Under the pieces are notes generated by a model. The model was not told the DNA's origin and searched no databases. It worked only from the letters and a program-made list of their open reading frames with translations. Source: Pseudomonadota bacterium (GTDB lineage Bacteria; Pseudomonadota; Gammaproteobacteria; Steroidobacterales; JBCBZW01). From it: a DNA stretch of 64,000 bases. Position numbers and translations under genes: made by a program. Shown piece by piece: positions 26,632 to 34,733 of this stretch. The stretch's first letter is position 1. The number at the start of each line of letters is the position of its first letter. Location of the stretch: positions 1 through 64,000 of the forward strand of contig JBCCWS010000017.1 of NCBI GenBank assembly GCA_039193195.1, in the 5' to 3' direction.

Positions 26632-28830
26632 TTAGGGCGGGAGCGTGGCGCTGACCTCATCCGAATAGGCACTCTCGATGCCAACGTCATTGACCGCCGT
26701 GATGGCGAAGAAGTACTCACCCTCCATCAGTCCCTCCACGACGTAGCTCGAGAGCCCTGGGTTGTCGAGTGCTACCTCTTCTGTGTAGGAGCCGGTCGCG
26801 GTGCCGTAGTGGATACGGTAGCCCGCCAGATTCGTCAGCGCGGAGTCATCCGTGTTCTCGGTCGGTGGTGTCCAGCTCAGGGTTACGGAGTTTCCGCCGT
26901 CTGCCAGGACCTCGATCGAAAACGCCATCAGCGATGCGCTGTCGACACCGTCTGTCACCGTGATGAGGATGTTCTCGTAGAGGCCCACATCCGCCGCTTC
27001 TGGCGTTCCAGAGAGCTCCCCTGTGGTGGTGGAGAAGGACGCCCAGGAGGGGACATTGTCTACGGTGAAAGACAAGGTGTCTCCATCCGGATCATCCGCA
27101 TCAGGGGCGAACAGGTAGCTGCTGCCGGCCACGACCTGGGGGTCGGCCTCACCCTCGATGGTGGGTACTGCGTTCGGTACTGCCTCCACACTGATGGCGA
27201 AGGCGTCGAGGGCGGCTTCGGCGGACCCGTCTGAGACGGCGATGACAATCGCGGCGTAGCTTCCCTCATCACCTTCTTGTGGGGTACCTGACAACTCGCC
27301 CGTAACGGTCGAGAAGGTCGCCCAGTCCGGTGCGTTATCGATGCTGAAGGTGAGCGTGTCGCCGTCTTCGTCGTCGGCGTTGGGCGTGAAGCTGTACAGC
27401 TCGCCCACGACCACGGCGACAGGTGGTGTGCCCGCGATCGTCGGGGCGGAGTTGGGTTCGTCGTCAACGCGGATGCTGAAGGCACTGATGGCCGCCGAGT
27501 CCTGGCCGTCTGACACGGTGATAGCAATGCCAGCGTAGGTGCCAACGTCTGCCGTGTTGGGCGTGCCGGACAGCTGACCCGTGAGGGTAGAGAAGCTGGC
27601 CCAGTCCGGTGCGTTTTCGATGCTGAAGGTGAGCGTGTCGCCGTCTTCGTCCTCGGCGCTGGGCGTGAAGGTGTACAGCTCACCTACGACCACGGCGGAG
27701 GGTGGGGTGCCTGAGATCGTCGGCGCGGAGTTTGGCGCCGGGTCGACGCGAATGCTGAAGGCGCCGATGGTGGCCGAATCCTGCCCGTCTGACACGCTGA
27801 TCAGCAGTCCGGTGTAGGTGCCGGCGTCGGCGTCTTGCGGTACGCCCGATATGGCGCCCGTAGCAGGAGAGAAGCTGAGCCACGCCGGTAGATTGAGGGC
27901 GCTGAAGGTGAGCGAGTCGCCATCCGCGTCGCTTGCGGAAGGCTGGAATACGTAGGGACTGCCCGCGACCGTACTTGCGGGTGGGACTCCCGCGATCGTC
28001 GGTGGGGTGTTGACCGGTGGCGGTGGCGGTGGCGCCTCGGGTGTAGAAACAGCAATGGTCGTCGGTGGCAAGGAGTCGAGCAGCGCGCCGTCCGATACCG
28101 TGATCACCATGTTGGGATAGCTCCCCACGTCTGCCGTTTGCGGCGTACCGCTTAGGGTGCCCGTGGAGCTTGAGAAGGTCGCCCACGGTGGTGCGCCCGC
28201 CACGCTGAAGGTCAGCGTGTCGCCGTCCTCATCGCTCGCCATTGGGGTGAAGCTATACGGTTGGCCAACCGTGGCGTTAGTGGAGGGAGTACCAGAGATG
28301 CGTGGCGCCTGGTTAATCGGCGCAGGAGGTTCTGGATCATCGCCCGCGACGACGACGATGTCGAAGGGCGAAATGGCGGATTCGGCCGTGCCGTCGGACA
28401 CGCTGATAACGATATCGGTGTAGGTCCCGACGTCCTCCTGCGTGGGTTGACCGCTCAACGATCCGTCCTGCTCCGAGAAGATGGCCCACCCTGGCGCGTT
28501 GTCGACCTTGAAGGTCAGAGCGTCGTTGTCCGGGTCGCTAGCATCGGGCACGAAGACGTACATACGTTCTGCCTCCGCCTGTGCTGGCGGTGACCCGGAG
28601 ATGATAGGCGCCGTGTTGGAGTCACCGGGTTGCGGTGGCGCAGTGCCGGTGCCGCCCCCCGATCCCTCGCCTCCGCAGGCTGCCAGGAAAAGCGCGACTG
28701 CTGCGGGCCACAATAGGTGGTACCGAAGAGGCGCTGCCTCCGGGGTGCGGGCGCGGTCGTCTCGTGCTAGCGAGGGGATGGGCCGGGGCGACGAAGCACA
28801 GGCGGCGGTCGATGCTGGCATGGAGAACAC
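26632..28830 (-). CDS. Lipoprotein with six Ig-like repeats and a C-terminal FnIII domain
   Basis: The product is up to 732 residues. The start is GTG at 28830 or ATG at 28821; ggagg lies just upstream. A hydrophobic stretch ends in the lipobox LAAC (WPAAVALFLAACGG), so the protein is probably outer-membrane anchored. Six tandem Ig/cadherin-like repeats of about 90-95 residues follow, each with N-x-x-P-x-I-x-G, a Y-x-F-x-P segment, D-x-DGD-x-L-x-F, the loop G-x-LSGTP and VSDG. Repeats 4 and 5 are the closest pair. A final FnIII-like domain carries LSWTPPTENTDDSALTNLAG and YFFAITAVNDVGIESAYS. These modules usually bind glycans or proteins. It resembles the divergent lipoprotein at 29442 closely in the last domain. 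Confidence 0.85.
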   Translation of the reverse strand: MFSMPASTAACASSPRPIPSLARDDRARTPEAAPLRYHLLWPAAVALFLAACGGEGSGGGTGTAPPQPGDSNTAPIISGSPPAQAEAERMYVFVPDASDPDNDALTFKVDNAPGWAIFSEQDGSLSGQPTQEDVGTYTDIVISVSDGTAESAISPFDIVVVAGDDPEPPAPINQAPRISGTPSTNATVGQPYSFTPMASDEDGDTLTFSVAGAPPWATFSSSTGTLSGTPQTADVGSYPNMVITVSDGALLDSLPPTTIAVSTPEAPPPPPPVNTPPTIAGVPPASTVAGSPYVFQPSASDADGDSLTFSALNLPAWLSFSPATGAISGVPQDADAGTYTGLLISVSDGQDSATIGAFSIRVDPAPNSAPTISGTPPSAVVVGELYTFTPSAEDEDGDTLTFSIENAPDWASFSTLTGQLSGTPNTADVGTYAGIAITVSDGQDSAAISAFSIRVDDEPNSAPTIAGTPPVAVVVGELYSFTPNADDEDGDTLTFSIDNAPDWATFSTVTGELSGTPQEGDEGSYAAIVIAVSDGSAEAALDAFAISVEAVPNAVPTIEGEADPQVVAGSSYLFAPDADDPDGDTLSFTVDNVPSWASFSTTTGELSGTPEAADVGLYENILITVTDGVDSASLMAFSIEVLADGGNSVTLSWTPPTENTDDSALTNLAGYRIHYGTATGSYTEEVALDNPGLSSYVVEGLMEGEYFFAITAVNDVGIESAYSDEVSATLPP

Positions 28831-29441
28831 GATCCTCCGAGGAATTCGGGGCTGCGGATTGATCTGTTGACCTGGGGCCGCTTGAGTCAGTTAAGTTCGC
28901 CAAGTCGCCCTGGACCAACAGCCACCTGACGCCCATCGACCGCATCTCGCAGAGGTGAGCTGAAGGCCGTGGGCGCGACATGGCGACGGTTTGTTGACAG
29001 GTCTGGGGCGTTAACGACCGGTTTTTGGCGTCCTTGAGCCGCGTTACTTGCGGTGGATCACACTTCCTTTGGTTTCCTGTGGCGGTTTGCACCCGATATG
29101 TCCGAATCTCGGCAGGTGTCGACAATTCGCCGACAAGCGTGTTTCCGCATGGGGACAGGTTCCGGAGGAGCTAGTTCTTGATACTTAGGACGACCTGAGG
29201 GTGCACCTATCGCCGAGCACCACGGGAATGAGCTAGCATGTCGCGCGGCGCGCAGGGCCGGAGGTACGGCGCCTCCTTCGCGCACCTCTCCTGGCCAGGA
29301 AACGGCCGAATCGAGCTTGCACGAGGCCTTGCTCGGATTGGGGGTAAATCGACACCGAGCTCGTTTGACGGGCCACAGCGGCCCGAGACGATCTGGCATC
29401 GTCTGACAGTCTCCGACGGGAACTAAGGAAGGAACACCGTT
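28831..29441. other. Intergenic region between two divergent Ig/FnIII lipoprotein genes
   Basis: These 611 bases carry no convincing gene; short frames here lack family likeness and ribosome sites. The region should contain both promoters. A ttgaca (28994-28999) has no matching -10 at the proper distance. I see no repeat between its two halves. Confidence 0.4.
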
Positions 29442-30443
29442 TTGACGACCTCTGTAGACCATCCCCGCATGGCTGCGGCCGCGGCGCCCAAACGCCAGTC
29501 GTGGAGGCTTGCGATCGGCATGGCGTTCGCGATGTTGCTCGCCGGCTGCGGCGGGGGAGGCAGTGGGCCGGTATCCCCAGGCGATTCGTCGCCGCCTCCT
29601 GAGGATGATGTTGCGACGAACGGTCCACCCACGATCAGCGGCGTCCCGGATCTCGCCGTCGAGGCGGGAGACGCGTATCGCTTCGAACCCGCGGCAAGCG
29701 ATCCTGATGGTGACAGCTTGGTGTTCAGCGTCGATAACGCGCCAGGCTGGAGCCGCTTCTCGACCACCACTGGGGAGCTGAGCGGTGTGCCCGAAGGCTC
29801 TGATGTGGGGGCCTATCCGGACATAACCATCAGGGTTTCCGATGGCACGCAGTCCGCATCCCTGCGCTTTACCGTGGTCGTCTCGACACCCGCCGGCAAC
29901 TTGCCGCCCGAGCTAAGCGGCGACCCGGATCCAGAGGTGGTCGCTTCCGAGACCTACCGATTCGTTCCGACAGCTGTCGACGCCGATGGCGATCCGCTTA
30001 CCTTCGACGTGCAAGGAAGGCCCGACTGGGCGAGCTTCTCTCAGACCACGGGCGAACTAAGCGGCACGCCAGGCGAGGGCGATGTGGGCACCTACACGGG
30101 AATAGTCATCTCCGTGTCAGATGGGTTTTCAACATCCATGCTCGGGCCCTTTGATATCGACGTGATCCCGTCCGGGCGTTTCTCCGTGACCTTCAGCTGG
30201 ATGCCACCTACGGAGAACACTGACGACTCCGCACTAACGGACCTGATCGGGTACAGGGTCTATCAGGGCGTTGAATCTGGTGTTTACACTCAGGACATCA
30301 CCATCGACAACGCCGGCCTGTCCTCCTTCATGCTCGACGGGCTCGCGGAGGGAACCTACTACTTCGCGATCACGGCCGTAAACTCCATCGGTATCGAAAG
30401 CGAGTTCTCCAATGAGGTCTCGGCGACGATCCCCAGGTTCTAG
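29442..30443 (+). CDS. Lipoprotein with two Ig-like repeats and a C-terminal FnIII domain
   Basis: The product is 333 residues. Translation probably starts at TTG (29442), because aaggaagg is 8 bases upstream, whereas the first ATG (29469) has no such site. The lipobox is LLAGC. Two Ig-like repeats (PPTISGVPDLAVEAGDAYRF and PPELSGDPDPEVVASETYRF) each have DPDGD or DADGD and GELSG blocks. The FnIII-like end (FSWMPPTENTDDSALTDLIG, then YYFAITAVNSIGIESEFSNE) is close to that of the lipoprotein encoded divergently at 26632, so the two are paralogs differing mainly in repeat number. It would be anchored in the outer membrane and face the surface or periplasm. It is followed by the UDP-GlcNAc 2-epimerase gene at 105 bases. 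Confidence 0.83.
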   Translation: MTTSVDHPRMAAAAAPKRQSWRLAIGMAFAMLLAGCGGGGSGPVSPGDSSPPPEDDVATNGPPTISGVPDLAVEAGDAYRFEPAASDPDGDSLVFSVDNAPGWSRFSTTTGELSGVPEGSDVGAYPDITIRVSDGTQSASLRFTVVVSTPAGNLPPELSGDPDPEVVASETYRFVPTAVDADGDPLTFDVQGRPDWASFSQTTGELSGTPGEGDVGTYTGIVISVSDGFSTSMLGPFDIDVIPSGRFSVTFSWMPPTENTDDSALTDLIGYRVYQGVESGVYTQDITIDNAGLSSFMLDGLAEGTYYFAITAVNSIGIESEFSNEVSATIPRF

Positions 30444-30548
30444 TCGGGTTGGTTCTAGTGCGTGCCTGAAGGGTGGGGCTGATTCCTCGCATCCCGTGCC
30501 ACTTGCTGGCATGATCGCCCGCATTTCGATCGTCGCCCGGGGGTCCTG

Positions 30549-31670
30549 ATGACTGCGCTTGTTCACCTGATCGCCGGTGCACGCCCTAACTTCATGAAGA
30601 TTGCGCCTATCGTCCGGGCGTTCCAATCACGCCCGAGCGATTTCCAGTTCCAGATCATCCATACGGGGCAACACTACGATCGCCAGATGAGCGACGTCTT
30701 CTTCGAAGAGTTGGGCATTCCGCATCCCGATCAGCACCTCGACGCTGGCGGCGGGTCTCACGCCGAGCAGACGGCCAAGATCATGACCGCCTACGAACAG
30801 GTGGTAGCGGCAGAACGGCCGGACTGTACCACGGTCGTGGGCGATGTGAACTCAACGGTTGCCTGTTCCCTAGTAGCAACCAAGATGCACATCCCAGTAG
30901 CCCACGTAGAGGCGGGCTTGCGCAGCGGCGATCGCCGCATGCCGGAGGAGATCAATCGGCTGGTGACCGATGCGATCAGCGATATCTTTTTCACCACTGA
31001 GCGCGCAGGGTTGGAGAATCTTCTCGCCGAGGGCAAACCCATATCGGCCGTGCACTTCGTCGGTCACGTCATGGTGGATAATCTGCTTTACCAGCTCAGC
31101 CGGCTAAACGACCTTCATGAAGATAGCCTTGAGGGCCGGGAGCTCAAGTCGCAGCTCGGTCGGTACGGTGTGGTAACCATGCACCGACCGTCGAACGTTG
31201 ACGATCCCCGGGTTCTGTCAGGGATAATCGATGCCCTCACACGTATCGCGGACGACTTGCCCCTGGTGTTCCCCGTGCACCCGCGCACGCGAAAGAACAT
31301 GGATGCTGCGGGGATCACCGTGCCTTCCAGCATAAGCTTGATCGGGCCGTTGTCTTATATGGCGTTCCTAAACATGTGGAAGGACGCTTCCTTGGTGCTC
31401 ACCGATAGCGGCGGTTTGCAAGAGGAGACCACGGCGTTGGGGGTCCCTTGCCTGACGATGCGCGAGAACACTGAGAGACCGGTGACCGTTAGCGAAGGGA
31501 CCAATCAGCTCGTCGGCACGGACCCCGTCACCATCGAGCGTGCCGCACGCGAGATTCTCGCGGGAGCTGTGCCCGCAGGGCGCAGACCTGAACTGTGGGA
31601 TGGTAGCGCTGCCGTCAGGATCGTTGACGAGCTCGCCCGATTCCTTGGCGGCGGCAGCGCTGCAGACTAG
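30549..31670 (+). CDS. wecB: UDP-N-acetylglucosamine 2-epimerase, non-hydrolysing
   Basis: The product is 373 residues, normal for the family. It shows the N-terminal GARPNFMKIAPIVRAF, HTGQHYDRQMSDVFF, the central GDVNSTVACSLVATKM and HVEAGLRSGDRRMPEEINR with catalytic acidic residues, MHRPSNVDD, VFPVHPRTRKNM and LTDSGGLQEETTALGVPCLT. It interconverts UDP-GlcNAc and UDP-ManNAc in the cytosol, so ManNAc or a derived sugar is likely in the surface polymer. No UDP-ManNAc dehydrogenase is in the window. The stop codon overlaps the convergent glycosyltransferase stop by four bases. Confidence 0.95.
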   Translation: MTALVHLIAGARPNFMKIAPIVRAFQSRPSDFQFQIIHTGQHYDRQMSDVFFEELGIPHPDQHLDAGGGSHAEQTAKIMTAYEQVVAAERPDCTTVVGDVNSTVACSLVATKMHIPVAHVEAGLRSGDRRMPEEINRLVTDAISDIFFTTERAGLENLLAEGKPISAVHFVGHVMVDNLLYQLSRLNDLHEDSLEGRELKSQLGRYGVVTMHRPSNVDDPRVLSGIIDALTRIADDLPLVFPVHPRTRKNMDAAGITVPSSISLIGPLSYMAFLNMWKDASLVLTDSGGLQEETTALGVPCLTMRENTERPVTVSEGTNQLVGTDPVTIERAAREILAGAVPAGRRPELWDGSAAVRIVDELARFLGGGSAAD

Positions 31671-32896
31671 GTGATTGAGTCGAGCAGTTCGGCAAGGCGA
31701 CCGGTTAGGGCACGTCGCGAGTAGCGCTCCACCTTCCGCGGATCGGCCGCTTTCGCCAGCCCGCTTTGCAGCTGTCTGATCATCTGAGGTAATAGGTCGA
31801 TGATTGGGGCGGTCGCACTAAGCGGCGTGACCCAGGGCAACCCGAGCGATTGCAGCAGCTTGCCCGTGTCTCCTGCGGGGTCGGTGAGTGCGAGTATCGG
31901 TTGACCAGTTCGAAGGTACTCATAGAGTTTGGCGGGGATTTGCTCGTTGCACGTCTCGCTCTGCAGCACCAACAGCGCGTCCACGGACATCATCTCGGCA
32001 AGCGCCTCCTCGTACGTCACCCTCGGCAATATCTCGACAAAGTCCTCCACGCCGTGGTGACTTGCAACGCTGCGCACGAACGACTCTCGAACCGGAGCGC
32101 GAAAGCGAATCGTCAGCTTTGCTGGGGTGAGTTCCCCGCGCTGACGTAGGGTGGAAATCGCCTCGAACAACGCGCTCGGGTTGCGCTCTTGCTCGTAGAC
32201 CATGCCACTGTGCAAGAGCACCATCGCCCGCCCGTCCCGGTCTGGTGGGCAGCGACTTAGGCCGTCGAAGGCGCCTTCGTCGTAGCCGTTCTCGATAAGC
32301 TCGAAGCGATCTACAGGAGTGTGTGCATAGCGTTCGCGGTACATGGCTACCGCTGAGGGTGCCACGAACACTAACTTGTCCGCTTGGGCGACCGCTAGCT
32401 GCTCGGTGTCGACGAACGCTCGGTGTTGGCGCGGGTCCGATGGGTACCCGTCTTGGGCCATCGGATCGCGGAAGTCGGCTATCCACGGCACCTGTAGCTT
32501 GTGTGCCATGTAGTGGCCTACATGGTGCGCAGTGGCGATTGGGTAGGTGCTCCAGACAGCGTGTGGCCGGGCCTTGCGCAGCTCAGTCAGGGCGAAGCGC
32601 GCAAACCAGCGCCACGACGTCCATCGGTCCGGCAGCGCTAGGTGACCCGGGTAGCGCCCACCAAGGGATAGGTGCCGCGCCGTATCCAGGCACCCCGTTC
32701 GGATCACCTGACACTGCGCCGGCAACAGCTTCTCGGTCTCAACATCGACGTTACGGTGTATGCCACGCCAGGGGGTGAGCACCACTGGGCGCCAGCCGAA
32801 GGCGGGCAAGTGCTGGACGAAGCGAAGCGTTCGCTGCACGCCGCTCGTACCCACGAGAGGGGGAAACTGAAAAGCTGTAAGGACGATCGTCTTCAT
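31667..32896 (-). CDS. Glycosyltransferase, GT-B fold
   Basis: The product is 409 residues. The start MKTIVLTAFQFPPLVGTSGV, then QRTLRFVQHLPAFGW, and segments WSTYPIATAHHVGHYMAH, WIADFRDPMAQDGYP and FELIENGYDEGAF are typical of family 4-like enzymes, with the donor region LVLQSETCNEQIPAKLYEYLRTGQPILALTD split over residues about 285-315. It likely extends the repeat unit. It is convergent with wecB. The region beyond its start holds the tRNA-Val gene. The specificity is not predictable. Confidence 0.85.
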   Translation of the reverse strand: MKTIVLTAFQFPPLVGTSGVQRTLRFVQHLPAFGWRPVVLTPWRGIHRNVDVETEKLLPAQCQVIRTGCLDTARHLSLGGRYPGHLALPDRWTSWRWFARFALTELRKARPHAVWSTYPIATAHHVGHYMAHKLQVPWIADFRDPMAQDGYPSDPRQHRAFVDTEQLAVAQADKLVFVAPSAVAMYRERYAHTPVDRFELIENGYDEGAFDGLSRCPPDRDGRAMVLLHSGMVYEQERNPSALFEAISTLRQRGELTPAKLTIRFRAPVRESFVRSVASHHGVEDFVEILPRVTYEEALAEMMSVDALLVLQSETCNEQIPAKLYEYLRTGQPILALTDPAGDTGKLLQSLGLPWVTPLSATAPIIDLLPQMIRQLQSGLAKAADPRKVERYSRRALTGRLAELLDSIT

Positions 32897-33243
32897 TTCG
32901 TTTCGCGGCGTAGCGGCCCTGGACCGGTCGCCCAGGTCACCTTGAGCGCAGGATGATAGGACGCTTCGCGCAGGGTCGATAGGGAATCGTGAGCAGTTCG
33001 ATCGATTGTATCCGCGCAGGCGGGTGGTGGGGCGCGAAGCCGCCCTCGGGTCGCGTGGGGGCGGTGGTTCGCCTCGGCGGGCCGACGCGTGGGGACTCGC
33101 CCGATCGCACCACGCAGGTTCGCTCGAGAATCGCGGGCGCTCAAGCGACCGCGGGCGCCGGGGACGGAACCCTCGGGGCTCCCTGTCTGACGCCCCTCGA
33201 GTTGGGTCGGGGCCGTAGACAGATCCCGCGCGGTGGAGGGAAA
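32897..33243. other. Intergenic stretch upstream of tRNA-Val
   Basis: About 350 bases separate the glycosyltransferase start from the tRNA-Val 3' end. Overlapping open frames are compositionally GC-driven and have no family features or ribosome sites. I see no gene here. Confidence 0.4.
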
Positions 33244-33318
33244 TGGTGGGCGATGCTGGGATTGAACCAGCGACCCCTGCCGTGTGAAGGCAGTGCTCTC
33301 CCGCTGAGCTAATCGCCC
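33244..33318 (-). tRNA. tRNA-Val (anticodon CAC)
   Basis: Read on the minus strand, the acceptor stem gggcgat pairs with atcgccc, the D arm is gctc/gagc, the anticodon arm is ctgcc-TTCACAC-ggcag with CAC at positions 34-36, the T arm is gctgg-TTCAATC-ccagc, and CCA is encoded. It reads GUG. The tRNA marks the border between the accessory island and the second XrtA glycosyltransferase. Confidence 0.95.
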
Positions 33319-33495
33319 CTCAGAGCGGCGTAGGATAGCGACCGTGATTCCCCTCGTCAAAGACGGACGTCAGGCTGGGCAGGGGCCGAAGGACGTAGTC
33401 TGCTGCACCCAATGTGAACTCCCCGTATCCTCTCGCTCCTAGCCGTCGACACCTAACTCACGGATCCTCCTGTCAAGGCCGCTTTGGAAGAGCCC

Positions 33496-34641
33496 ATGTC
33501 CGCACCGCTGATCGCTCATGTCATCACTCGTTTGGCCATCGGCGGCCTCGAAAACGGGCTAGTCAACCTCATCAACGCCATCTCACCGGAGCGCTACCGC
33601 CATGCGATCGTGTGCATGGAGGACTTCACTGATTTCCGAGAGCGCATTCAGGCGCCCGGCGTTGACGTCATCGCTATGCATAAGCGGCCCGGGCAGGACC
33701 CGGGGGCCCAGTGGCGCTTGTTCAAGCGCCTTCGGGAAATGCGTCCGGCGATCTTGCACACGCGGAATCTGACGGCACTCGATGCGCTGTTTCCAGCGAT
33801 GCTGGCGGGCGTCTCGCGCCGTGTGCATGGCGAACATGGTCGGGACGTGGACGATCCTGACGGCACTAATGTGAAATGGCAGATCGTGCGCAAGGTGCAT
33901 AGGCCGCTCGTCAAGCACTTCATCACCGTGTCACAAGATCTCGAGGGGTACCTATGCGATAAGATAGGTGTGGCACCAAATCGCGTGACGCAGATTTACA
34001 ACGGCGTAGACACTGAGCGCTTTCGTCCGCCCCAAGCCGAGCAGCGCGAGCCATTACCCGCGCCGTCTAATTTCGCCCCGGACGACGCCGTCGTGATCGG
34101 TACGGTCGGTCGCCTGCAGCCGATCAAGCACCAAATCCTTCTGGCGCGCGCCTTCGCGCAATTGCTTGCCCAAGCACCCCATCTGCGAGGCCGCGCCAGG
34201 CTGGCGATCGTCGGCGACGGGGACACTTTTGGAGCTCTCAGGGCCTTCGTGCACGAGGCGGGGATCGCCGAGCAAAGTTGGCTCCCTGGAGCGCGAAACG
34301 ACGTCGAAGTGCTGTATAGAGGCTTCGATTTGTTCGTATTGCCTTCCCTCGGTGAGGGCATCTCGAACACGATCCTCGAGGCGATGGCCTCCGGTCGGCC
34401 GGTCGTCGCTACCGCCGTCGGCGGCAACGTCGAGCTTGTCGAAGACGGTGTCACAGGTTGCCTGGTGCCGTCCGACGACGTGCAGGTGCTGGCGGATACG
34501 CTCCAGAGGTACGTGGAAGACTCCGCCCTCCGTGCGCGCCAAAGCGAGGCGGCGCGCGCCGATGCACTAGCACGCTACAGCATGGAGGCGATGGTCGGCA
34601 GCTACCTGAAGGTGTACGACGAACTGATGGCGCGCCGCTAG
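33496..34641 (+). CDS. Glycosyltransferase, XrtA/PEP-CTERM-associated type (TIGR03088-like)
   Basis: The product is 381 residues from the ATG at 33496, supported by ggaag 6 bases upstream; a TTG four codons earlier is rejected. The opening PLIAHVITRLAIGGLENGLV, the block HTRNLTALDALFPAMLAGV, HGEHGRDVDDPDG and the segment QIYNGVDTERFRPP are characteristic of the second sugar transferase of exosortase A loci. The donor motif is SLGEGISNTILEAMASGRPV. It works on the lipid-linked repeat at the inner membrane. It is isolated from the other XrtA genes by gltX, tRNAs, pgi and glgX. Confidence 0.9.
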   Translation: MSAPLIAHVITRLAIGGLENGLVNLINAISPERYRHAIVCMEDFTDFRERIQAPGVDVIAMHKRPGQDPGAQWRLFKRLREMRPAILHTRNLTALDALFPAMLAGVSRRVHGEHGRDVDDPDGTNVKWQIVRKVHRPLVKHFITVSQDLEGYLCDKIGVAPNRVTQIYNGVDTERFRPPQAEQREPLPAPSNFAPDDAVVIGTVGRLQPIKHQILLARAFAQLLAQAPHLRGRARLAIVGDGDTFGALRAFVHEAGIAEQSWLPGARNDVEVLYRGFDLFVLPSLGEGISNTILEAMASGRPVVATAVGGNVELVEDGVTGCLVPSDDVQVLADTLQRYVEDSALRARQSEAARADALARYSMEAMVGSYLKVYDELMARR

Positions 34642-34733
34642 GCGCGATGGCCGACACAGTCGCGGGCCCAGGTGCCCAAGGCGGTCCGCTGCCGGTATCC
34701 TAAGCGCCTTTCCCGCACCGCTCCCGAGCACCC

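Noticed and set aside
28990-29025. ttgaca as a sigma-70 promoter of the lipoprotein
   Set aside because: No -10 hexamer at 16-18 bases; the consensus match alone is not enough.
28622-29125. Minus-strand 167-codon frame across the lipoprotein start and its upstream region
   Set aside because: It overlaps the signal peptide of the real lipoprotein and has no recognisable domain or ribosome site.
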